From RUG11198 sp964600615 (GTDB taxonomy: Bacteria > Bacillota_I > Bacilli_A > RF39 > UBA660), in assembly GCA_964600615.1 (NCBI GenBank), contig CAZRJK010000037.1:1-6299 (forward strand): a DNA stretch of 6,299 nucleotides, in the 5' to 3' direction. Of the stretch, positions 1-5,116 are shown piece by piece. The notes under the pieces were generated by a model that saw only the letters and a list, made by a program, of their open reading frames with translations, ran no database searches and was not told the DNA's origin. The position numbers were made by a program, and so were the translations under genes. Numbering within the stretch: position 1 is the stretch's first letter; the number at the start of each line of letters is the position of its first letter.

Positions 1-46
1 TATTAAAACTATCTTCTCCAATAAACTTTATAATTCTATCAAACAT
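1..46 (-). CDS. Partial 5' end of a probable ThiF/TcdA-family gene
   Basis: Only the first 15 codons lie in the window, reading MFDRIIKFIGEDSFN. The ATG at 46-44 follows a perfect AGGAGG ribosome binding site (51-56) with a 4-base spacer, so this is a real gene start. A short N-terminus of the type M-F-x-R-x-x-x-x-I-G-E-x-x-x-N, just before an expected Rossmann GxGGVG loop, is typical of the E1-like adenylating enzyme TcdA (YrvM/CsdL), which makes cyclic t6A at position 37 of tRNAs. The 6S-like RNA immediately upstream agrees with the B. subtilis arrangement, where as I recall 6S-1 RNA lies next to yrvM. Both arguments are suggestive only, because no catalytic motif is visible. A different gene is possible. 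Confidence 0.45.
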   Translation of the reverse strand, partial: MFDRIIKFIGEDSFN

Positions 47-50
47 AAAT

Positions 51-56
51 CCTCCT
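51..56 (-). promoter_or_regulatory. Ribosome binding site of the partial left-edge gene
   Basis: On the minus strand AGGAGG lies 4 bases before the ATG at 46-44. It is one of the strongest Shine-Dalgarno matches in the window and is the main proof that a gene starts here. Confidence 0.85.
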
Positions 57-73
57 AATTATTCATCATAAAA

Positions 74-87
74 AGCAAACGTTTTCA
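74..87 (-). promoter_or_regulatory. cre-like palindrome downstream of a -10 box
   Basis: The minus strand reads TGAAAACGTTTGCT around a perfect 8-base palindrome, AAACGTTT (77-84). It matches the CcpA/LacI-family operator pattern TGWAANCGNTNWCA at 12 of 14 positions. It overlaps the expected transcription start of the downstream gene, where a bound repressor would block initiation. No regulator gene is in the window and short AT-rich palindromes arise by chance, so this is only a candidate. Confidence 0.25.
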
Positions 88-92
88 AAAAA

Positions 93-101
93 ATTATAAC
101 A
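93..101 (-). promoter_or_regulatory. Extended -10 promoter for the left-edge gene
   Basis: The minus strand carries TGTTATAAT, a full extended -10 element with a consensus TATAAT at 98-93. The expected start is near position 86, giving a leader of about 40 nt. No good -35 box is seen; the region where it would fall is the T-run of the preceding RNA terminator. Confidence 0.6.
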
Positions 102-114
102 TATATTTACAAAC

Positions 115-136
115 AAAAAAAGACCAGAAAGCCGGT
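115..136 (-). terminator. Intrinsic terminator of the 6S-like RNA
   Basis: On the minus strand ACCGG (136-132) pairs with CTGGT (127-123), one G-U pair included, around a CTTT loop. It is followed by a run of seven T (121-115). The stem is short, but the GC content stands out against the surrounding AT-rich DNA. Confidence 0.75.
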
Positions 137-296
137 TCACGAAAAGATAAAACCATGCGCGTATACCACATGGCGGTAAACCTCACATGCCACTTAGGAT
201 CCCTACGAAGTAAGTATTCGACACATAACATGGTACTTGGTTCCCTTATATATCTTTAGTTGGTTTTATACTTGTGAATTATCGTACTTTCTAGAT
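115..296 (-). ncRNA. ssrS: Structured small RNA, probable 6S RNA
   Basis: This stretch of about 180 nt has no plausible reading frame and is visibly richer in G and C than its flanks. It is bounded by its own extended -10 promoter (311-303) and a terminator with seven T. Long-range complementarity folds it into one long hairpin: TTCAC (278-274) pairs with GTGAA (140-136), ATAAAACCA (269-261) with TGGTTTTAT (155-147), and after an internal bubble GTACCATGT (236-228) with ATGTGGTAT (171-163, three G-U pairs). A hairpin with a large central bubble, this length, and a place just upstream of a tcdA-like gene all fit 6S RNA, which binds sigma-A RNA polymerase by imitating open promoter DNA. The symbol follows that inference; I could not check it against a covariance model. 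Signature elements of SRP RNA, RNase P RNA, tmRNA or a T-box are not seen. Confidence 0.6.
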
Positions 297-302
297 AAAC
301 AA

Positions 303-311
303 ATTATAGCA
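303..311 (-). promoter_or_regulatory. Extended -10 promoter of the 6S-like RNA
   Basis: The minus strand reads TGCTATAAT, with consensus TATAAT at 308-303 and the TG extension at 311-310. The expected start is near 296. At 16-18 bases upstream there is no recognisable -35 hexamer, so the extended -10 probably carries the activity. Confidence 0.65.
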
Positions 312-362
312 TATAACTATAATAAAAATCTATATAATTAACAACAAGTAAAATAATTAAAT

Positions 363-394
363 AAAAAAATAATTAACAAAGTTAATTATTTTTC
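363..394 (-). terminator. Terminator overlapping the yqeY stop codon
   Basis: A perfect 13-bp inverted repeat (365-377 and 381-393) with a 3-base loop is followed on the minus strand by a T-run (369-363). The yqeY stop codon TAA (388-386) lies inside the first stem arm, so the end of the coding sequence doubles as terminator. The stem holds only one G-C pair. Because both arms end in A/T runs, the element could also act on plus-strand transcripts. Confidence 0.7.
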
Positions 395-841
395 TAAACT
401 ACTTAATTTATCTTTAACTATTTTACTAACTTCTCCCATATCAAATCTACCTTTAACTTTTGGAGAAATTTCCTTAATAATTAAACCCATTTGCTTAATA
501 GATTCTGCTTTAATATTTGCTATAGCATCATCAATTATCTTAGTAACTTCTTCTAAAGATAAAGCTTCTGGCATATATTCACTAAGAATATCGATTTCCT
601 TCTGATATTGTACTGCCAAATCATCTCTTTTAGCTTTAGTAAATTCTAAAATAGAATCCTTACGCATTTTTATTTGCTTAGATATAACATCTATAACCTC
701 ATTATCAGATAAATCGTGCTTTAAATCAATTTTTGCTAATTGCATAGCACTCTTAAGCATTCTTATAACGCTAAGTTTATCCTTATCTTGAGATTTCATC
801 GAATTTTTTAAATCTTCATTTATTTTTTCTACCAAACTCAT
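386..841 (-). CDS. yqeY: YqeY / GatB-like C-terminal domain protein
   Basis: This 151-residue protein has the typical length and full pattern of the YqeY family: an N-terminal helical part with a conserved stretch at about residues 24-60 (SVIRMLKSAMQLAKI, then KMRKDSILEF), the central YQKEIDILSEYMPEALS segment, and a C-terminal GRFDMGEVSKIVKDKL segment. The domain resembles the tRNA-contacting tail of GatB, the amidotransferase subunit that corrects misacylated Glu/Asp-tRNA; a role in tRNA handling is inferred for the family and not firmly shown. The ATG at 841 follows GAGGTGAT (852-845) after a 3-base gap. It begins 11 bases after the rpsU stop, reproducing the rpsU-yqeY pair common in Bacillota. 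The last codons form part of the terminator. Confidence 0.93.
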   Translation of the reverse strand: MSLVEKINEDLKNSMKSQDKDKLSVIRMLKSAMQLAKIDLKHDLSDNEVIDVISKQIKMRKDSILEFTKAKRDDLAVQYQKEIDILSEYMPEALSLEEVTKIIDDAIANIKAESIKQMGLIIKEISPKVKGRFDMGEVSKIVKDKLSSLEK

Positions 842-852
842 AATATCACCTC

Positions 853-1068
853 TTAAGCAAATTTTTTACTATTATAATTACTTCTACTATTATTTTTCTT
901 ACTATTTCTCCTAGAATTAATAGTATTTTTCTTCTTTTCTTCTCTTCTTCTAACTCCAGGTTTTTTATATTCTTTCTTTTCTCTGACAGCAGAAAGGGTT
1001 GGTGCAGCTTGTGTTCTTAATATTTTAAGAGCTCCATCAATATTATTATTTCTTACAGTTACTGACAT
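853..1068 (-). CDS. rpsU: 30S ribosomal protein bS21, divergent
   Basis: This 71-residue basic protein starts MSVTVRNNNIDGALKILR, the standard S21 N-terminus, and keeps the REKKEYKKPGVRRREEKKK block of the second helix. S21 sits on the 30S platform beside the 3' end of 16S rRNA and helps initiation. The start chosen is the ATG at 1068, which follows GGGAGGG (1082-1076) at 7 bases; an in-frame TTG at 1089 would lie upstream of the ribosome binding site. Two features are unusual. Residues 19-26 (TQAAPTLS) replace the normally basic RK..K..G region and seem about two residues shorter. The C-terminus (about 48-71) is a low-complexity Asn/Ser/Lys/Arg tail. It is co-transcribed with yqeY, from a promoter starting inside the preceding gene. 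Confidence 0.88.
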   Translation of the reverse strand: MSVTVRNNNIDGALKILRTQAAPTLSAVREKKEYKKPGVRRREEKKKNTINSRRNSKKNNSRSNYNSKKFA

Positions 1069-1075
1069 ATTTATC

Positions 1076-1082
1076 CCTCCCT
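1076..1082 (-). promoter_or_regulatory. Ribosome binding site deciding the rpsU start
   Basis: The minus strand reads GGGAGGG 7 bases before the ATG at 1068, within a longer purine run (GGAAGGGAGGG). It fixes the start of S21 at MSVTV and rules out the upstream TTG. Confidence 0.85.
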
Positions 1083-1099
1083 TCCGCAATACAAAATGT

Positions 1100-1128
1100 A
1101 TTATAACACTATTTTTTTAAATTAACAA
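1100..1128 (-). promoter_or_regulatory. rpsU-yqeY promoter, -35 inside the HAD gene
   Basis: The minus strand has TTGTTA (1128-1123, four of six matches to TTGACA), a 17-base spacer and TATAAT (1105-1100), with a TG extension (1108-1107). The -35 falls in the last codons of the HAD gene, and the -10 directly follows that gene's TAG stop. The expected start is near 1093, leaving a leader of about 25 nt. No terminator separates the units, so readthrough from upstream is also likely. Confidence 0.75.
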
Positions 1129-1651
1129 GAGTTTTATTATCATAAGATTTAATCATTTTCTTTATTTCATCATACTTATCAATAAGCATATTAAGACTAT
1201 TAATAGACATAATGTCATATTCCTTACCTTTATCTGAAAATTTAATAGGAATACCACCCTTAGATTGCCATAATTCTAAATTACCCATATAATCATCTAC
1301 TAGAACGGAATTATCACAATCAACAACATCACATTTATCTATATCCCTATCAACAGTAATTAACTTAACAGAAGGTAAATTATTATCAATATATTTCTTT
1401 TTAGCAATAGCTTCTTCTCTAGTAACAACATGAGTCAAAATATTAACATCATATAAAGAAGAATTAATAAGGTTATGAATACAATTAATACTATCATTAA
1501 TTGGATTACTAACCTCTATAACATAATTCCAATCAAGAGTCCTATAAAAGTCACGAATATCTTTATATTTCTTATTCTTCTCATACATTTTATAAGTAAC
1601 ATCAATAGTATCTAATATAACACCATCAAAATCTAAATAAAGCTTAATCAT
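1109..1651 (-). CDS. HAD-superfamily hydrolase, small phosphatase
   Basis: This 180-residue soluble protein shows all four HAD motifs. Motif I is LYLDFDGVILDT, with the nucleophile Asp7 and acid/base Asp9. Motif II is ILTHVV, with Thr73. A lysine cluster at 84-86 (AKKKYI) serves as motif III. Motif IV is VLVDDYMGN, with Asp119-Asp120 for Mg2+. Such enzymes hydrolyse phosphate esters through a phospho-aspartate intermediate. The size, the short helical cap (about 15-60) and the VDD ending recall the 5'-deoxynucleotidase-like and predicted small HAD groups, but the substrate cannot be told. The ATG at 1651 follows AGGTGG (1660-1655), which overlaps the stop codon of the preceding gene, so the two are translationally close and form one unit. 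Its last codons contain the -35 box of the rpsU promoter. Confidence 0.85.
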   Translation of the reverse strand: MIKLYLDFDGVILDTIDVTYKMYEKNKKYKDIRDFYRTLDWNYVIEVSNPINDSINCIHNLINSSLYDVNILTHVVTREEAIAKKKYIDNNLPSVKLITVDRDIDKCDVVDCDNSVLVDDYMGNLELWQSKGGIPIKFSDKGKEYDIMSINSLNMLIDKYDEIKKMIKSYDNKTLVNLKK

Positions 1652-1658
1652 AATCCAC

Positions 1659-2192
1659 CTACTTATTTATACCATCAATAATAGTACTAACACCTTCATA
1701 ATAAGAAACAATAGTATCATTATCTATTTTAATTAATGTAGGATTCTTAACCTTTAAATCATCTAAAGATTTAGCATTACTATTCCCAGTATCAGTTGTA
1801 ACATACTTACTATTAAATCCAGAAGCAGTATTAACGCGATATACTGGAGAAATATTATCAATATATGATTTTATCTTCTCATCTTCATTATTAAAATCAT
1901 AAAAATATACATAGTAACTATCTTCTGACTGTGAAAAAATATTACTAGCAAGTATCTGATTAGAAACATTACTACTACTTTCACTAGCACTATTATCAGA
2001 CTCTTTCTTGCTATTAAAATCTAATTCCTTTGTAACAAAGAATGCCAAAATAAAATAACTTAAAAATAAAACAAAAACTATACCTGCTACAGTCCTAATA
2101 AAACCACTAACAGTAAACAAATTAATATCATTTTCTTCTTTAACATTTCCCTCATATTTCTTTTTTTGTTTTCTCTTTAATTCTCTTCCCAT
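1659..2192 (-). CDS. Membrane-anchored thioredoxin-like protein without cysteines
   Basis: This 177-residue protein has a strongly basic N-terminus (1-20), one membrane helix at about 34-53, a Ser/Asn-rich linker (60-80) and a C-terminal domain that should lie outside the membrane by the positive-inside rule. The domain (82-177) has a thioredoxin-like pattern: a strand YYVYFYD (93-99), a helix DEKIKSYIDN, a second strand VYRVN, then the hallmark V-K-N-P-T-L-I-K-I-D-N (148-158), where Pro151 would be the cis-proline, and a closing YYEG. The place where CxxC normally sits reads DFNNED and the whole protein has no cysteine, so a redox role is unlikely; a binding or structural role is inferred. 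It starts at the ATG 2192 after GAGGT and is first in a unit with the HAD gene. I do not recognise a named family. Confidence 0.65.
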   Translation of the reverse strand: MGRELKRKQKKKYEGNVKEENDINLFTVSGFIRTVAGIVFVLFLSYFILAFFVTKELDFNSKKESDNSASESSSNVSNQILASNIFSQSEDSYYVYFYDFNNEDEKIKSYIDNISPVYRVNTASGFNSKYVTTDTGNSNAKSLDDLKVKNPTLIKIDNDTIVSYYEGVSTIIDGINK

Positions 2193-2218
2193 ATTAAATA
2201 CCTCATTTCACAAGTAAT

Positions 2219-2247
2219 ATTATATAAAAAAAACAAATACATGTAAA
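2219..2247 (-). promoter_or_regulatory. Sigma-A promoter nested in the yihY terminator
   Basis: The minus strand has TTTACA (2247-2242), exactly 17 bases, then TATAAT (2224-2219). Eleven of twelve hexamer positions match consensus, making it the best promoter in the window. The -35 lies in the loop of the upstream terminator hairpin. The expected start is near 2212, about 20 bases before the ATG at 2192. Confidence 0.8.
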
Positions 2248-2258
2248 GTATTTGTTTT
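2226..2258 (-). terminator. Intrinsic terminator after yihY
   Basis: A perfect 11-bp stem (2258-2248 with 2240-2230) and a 7-base loop are followed by a T-run on the minus strand (2233-2226, partly in the stem). It begins 3 bases after the stop codon at 2264-2262 and ends the membrane-protein operon. Confidence 0.85.
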
Positions 2259-2261
2259 ATT

Positions 2262-3080
2262 TTATATATCTTTATCCTTAGTTTCATCATAATAAACAGA
2301 ATTAATTGCAATACCCATAACAAAAACATAACTAATTAAATACAACCATATAACAAGTACAATAATACTTGATAAATTTCCATATATAACAGAATAATCT
2401 GCAAAATTAGACAAATAATAACTAAATATCAAAGTAGAAATAATCCAAATAAAAGTTGTAAATAAAGCCCCATATGTAGTAGAACTACTATTAATTCTCA
2501 TACTAGGAGAAATAGTATATATTAACTTTAATCCAACATAAATTATAAAGAAAGAAACTGGCCATTTAATAATCTTATATAATATAAAAGCATTATTATA
2601 TAAATATTTATTATTAATCATAAGAAGTAACCTTTCTCCCAATATTGGAACCAATAACACAAATAATATAAGAGAAATAAGAATTGTTAATAAAATAAAT
2701 GATTTAACCCTATTCTTAATAACATCATTCTTAGGAACCTTATATAAAGTATTAGCAGCATTTATAATAGCATACGTCCCATTAGACGCTACTAACAAAA
2801 CAAGAAAACTAAATACACCAATTCTACCCTCAAAATTATCAGTAGATAAAGCATTAACAATAATACGTGATACATCAAGAGGTAAAAATCTGCCCAAAAT
2901 TCTCGTAACTGTACTTACAGAAACAGAAAACTTAGACACCAAAAACAAAATCATATTAACAAGAGGAATTAAAGCTAAAATAAAGAAGAAAGCAACATTA
3001 CCAGGAAGAACTCTCATCTCCATTTTACTAAAAGCCTTAAATACTCTATAAATATTCTCTTTTAATTTGCTTTTAAGCAT
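2262..3080 (-). CDS. YihY/BrkB-family integral membrane protein
   Basis: This 272-residue protein has about six membrane helices (roughly 26-48, 85-106, 127-150, 166-190, 204-226 and 234-260). Two family signatures are clear: GVFSFLVLLVASNGTYAIINAANTLY in the second helix region, and YGNLSSIIVLVIWLYLISYVFVMGIAINSV near the C-terminus. Its length matches the family. Function is not settled: these proteins were called ribonuclease BN by mistake, and transport or envelope roles have been proposed. The start is set at the ATG 3080, preceded by GGGTGAT (3091-3085) with a 4-base spacer; the in-frame GTG at 3089 lies inside that ribosome binding site. It is the last gene of the operon, 12 bases after the GGDEF gene's stop. 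Confidence 0.88.
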   Translation of the reverse strand: MLKSKLKENIYRVFKAFSKMEMRVLPGNVAFFFILALIPLVNMILFLVSKFSVSVSTVTRILGRFLPLDVSRIIVNALSTDNFEGRIGVFSFLVLLVASNGTYAIINAANTLYKVPKNDVIKNRVKSFILLTILISLILFVLLVPILGERLLLMINNKYLYNNAFILYKIIKWPVSFFIIYVGLKLIYTISPSMRINSSSTTYGALFTTFIWIISTLIFSYYLSNFADYSVIYGNLSSIIVLVIWLYLISYVFVMGIAINSVYYDETKDKDI

Positions 3081-3084
3081 TAAT

Positions 3085-3091
3085 ATCACCC
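3085..3091 (-). promoter_or_regulatory. Ribosome binding site deciding the yihY-family start
   Basis: GGGTGAT on the minus strand lies 4 bases before the ATG at 3080. The upstream GTG (3089-3087) is part of the site itself, so it cannot be the start served by it. Confidence 0.75.
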
Positions 3092-3092
3092 A

Positions 3093-5105
3093 TTATTCTT
3101 TATTTTTATTACTCATCATCATATTAACTGATTCATTTATAGCATCATCAATAGTTTTGACTTCATCATAAATCATACTATATCCAAAAGATACACCTAA
3201 TAAATGATCAACATCTTTCATAAGTTTAAGTAACTTCTTAGCATATTCAACAGTATCTTTTTCTTCATATCCAACCATATATATTAAGAATTCATCTCCA
3301 CCACTTCTAATAATATCAGTATGTTCAATTTGATTATCAATAAGAATACTAGCAATCTTTTTAATTATTTCATCCCCTGCTTCTCTTCCAAGTTTATCAT
3401 TAATTTCTCTTAACTTATTAATATCAAACACAATTATACTTTGTGGGAAAATAACATTATCATCCCAAGTATAAATATTATGATTTAAATAATTTCTATT
3501 CTTTAAAGAAGTCATAGTATCAATAAACTTACTCTTATCATCCTTATTAACATTATTAATAAGCTCTCTACTCTTATTAATACGAAAAGCTAAATAAACA
3601 AGACATAAAATAAATAATATTATAAATATAATAAATACAATATTAGTATTAATACCATTCAAAGAAACATTAGTATTATATTTATATCTAATATCATTAT
3701 AAGAAATACTACTAACATAATAATTAAATAAACTAGCAAAAGCACTATATTCCTTATTAATTAAAAACTTATACCCACTATCAATACTATCTTCTAAAAC
3801 TATTTTATAATTCTTTAATTTTCCATCTTTATAGTACAAATAAGTATTTTTATCAACTAAAACAACACTATCATCATCTAAATTACGAAGTAAAGAATCA
3901 GAATCATTATATATCTTTGGATTTATACCACTATTAACGCATAAATCATATAAATTACTGCTACCAATAACAGAAACATTATAGTTTTTTAGTCCTCTAA
4001 CACTATTAACATTAATATTATCTTTACTCAAAACAACATAATTTTCAATTAAGAAACTATTAGTAGTATATTTTTCCATATTAATTTTATCGTAATCAAA
4101 ATTAGCTAAAGCAAAATCAATATCTCCACTAACTAAAGCATTCTTAATATCATCAATACTATTATACTTAATAGTCTTAATCTCAGCATTAGTAATATCT
4201 TCGAAATCTCTTAAATAATTAGAAATAACACCCACAAATTCATTATTAACATAATTTTCATAAGGCATATTAACTATATAACCATATTTATATATTCTAG
4301 CATTATAATTTTTTTGATCTAAAGAAGATACCTTTGCACTAGAAAAATATAAATCTAAATAATTCTTACTATATGAAATAGTATAATCATTCTCTAAAAA
4401 CTTATAATAATATTTAGTTAATATACCAAATAAAGTACTATCCTTAGTAGATAAAATATATTTCTTATCCAAATCAGTAAAATGATATATAATATTTAGT
4501 TTATTAGATAATATCTTATCCATATACATCATATTAGGAACAATAATATACTTAACACTATCTCCCTTTATAGCATCTAAAAGTAAAGTATCACTAGCAT
4601 ACTTAGTAATCTTATCTTTATTAGAAAAATAACTACTTATTAATTCATAATCACTCTCAACAACACCAACAAATTCATTACTAATATCAGTAATATCATT
4701 AATAAAACTATTATCTTTAGAAAGAATAACATAATTATCTTCATAAAGCAAAATATCATTATTTCCCATCTTATCAAAAGCATTAAGAACTTTAAAAGCA
4801 ATATCACTATATTCAACTTTATCTTTAGAATAATAAGAAATTTTATTAAAATTTATATTATATTCATTTGCTAATTTATCCAAATAATCAAATATAATAC
4901 CATTACCTTCAAATCCATAAACAGGAATATCATTAAAAACATTAACATTAATTACTTTATTAGTATTATTAGTAATCCACTTCTTTTCAACTATACTTAA
5001 ACTCTTATCATCTTTACTATAATTAATAAATAAAAGTATACAAGAAACTAAAAATAATAAAATAATTACAGCACTAATAGCAATCTTTTTATTTTTCTTT
5101 TTCAT
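3093..5105 (-). CDS. Membrane diguanylate cyclase with two solute-binding-like sensor domains
   Basis: This 670-residue protein is predicted to make cyclic di-GMP from two GTP in response to an external signal. From the ATG at 5105, a basic start (KKKNKK) precedes a membrane helix (about 8-27). Two tandem SBP_bac_3-like domains follow (about 50-240 and 272-472), then a second helix (488-507) and a C-terminal GGDEF domain (about 522-665). The domain has the opener TMTSLKNRNYL, then Asp561 (metal), Asn569 and Asp578 (guanine contacts), and SGGDEF with Asp604-Glu605. The spacing of these residues equals that of PleD, so activity is expected. The inhibitory RxxD site lacks its arginine (the region reads IEHTD). 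The sensor repeats share NYVILSKD / NYVVLSKD. AGGTGA (5116-5111) places the start here and not at the GTG at 5114. The ligand and the effector are not known. Confidence 0.9.
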   Translation of the reverse strand: MKKKNKKIAISAVIILLFLVSCILLFINYSKDDKSLSIVEKKWITNNTNKVINVNVFNDIPVYGFEGNGIIFDYLDKLANEYNINFNKISYYSKDKVEYSDIAFKVLNAFDKMGNNDILLYEDNYVILSKDNSFINDITDISNEFVGVVESDYELISSYFSNKDKITKYASDTLLLDAIKGDSVKYIIVPNMMYMDKILSNKLNIIYHFTDLDKKYILSTKDSTLFGILTKYYYKFLENDYTISYSKNYLDLYFSSAKVSSLDQKNYNARIYKYGYIVNMPYENYVNNEFVGVISNYLRDFEDITNAEIKTIKYNSIDDIKNALVSGDIDFALANFDYDKINMEKYTTNSFLIENYVVLSKDNINVNSVRGLKNYNVSVIGSSNLYDLCVNSGINPKIYNDSDSLLRNLDDDSVVLVDKNTYLYYKDGKLKNYKIVLEDSIDSGYKFLINKEYSAFASLFNYYVSSISYNDIRYKYNTNVSLNGINTNIVFIIFIILFILCLVYLAFRINKSRELINNVNKDDKSKFIDTMTSLKNRNYLNHNIYTWDDNVIFPQSIIVFDINKLREINDKLGREAGDEIIKKIASILIDNQIEHTDIIRSGGDEFLIYMVGYEEKDTVEYAKKLLKLMKDVDHLLGVSFGYSMIYDEVKTIDDAINESVNMMMSNKNKE

Positions 5106-5110
5106 ACTAA

Positions 5111-5116
5111 TCACCT
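5111..5116 (-). promoter_or_regulatory. Ribosome binding site deciding the GGDEF gene start
   Basis: AGGTGA on the minus strand lies 5 bases before the ATG at 5105. It overlaps the TAG stop (5117-5115) of the upstream gene and contains the GTG at 5114, which would otherwise look like an earlier start. Confidence 0.75.

Noticed and set aside
115..296. T-box, riboswitch, SRP RNA, RNase P RNA or tmRNA
   Set aside because: No T-box GGGTGGNACCGCG motif, no GGAAGCAG-type SRP loop, no GAGGAAAGTCC of RNase P and no tRNA-like ends were found. An internal terminator plus a separate downstream promoter also argue against a leader acting on the left-edge gene.
1069..1089. Seven-residue N-terminal extension of S21 from a TTG
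   Set aside because: The extension overlaps the GGGAGGG ribosome binding site, and the S21 family starts at MSVTV.
2262..3080. Ribonuclease BN
   Set aside because: This label for YihY/BrkB proteins is a historical misassignment. The protein is a multi-pass membrane protein without nuclease motifs.
3600..5100. Repeated ATTAATA/ACTATTA-like words resembling a repeat array
   Set aside because: They are scattered Asn, Ile, Leu and Ser codons in an AT-rich gene, with no constant unit or spacing. No CRISPR or tandem repeat is present.
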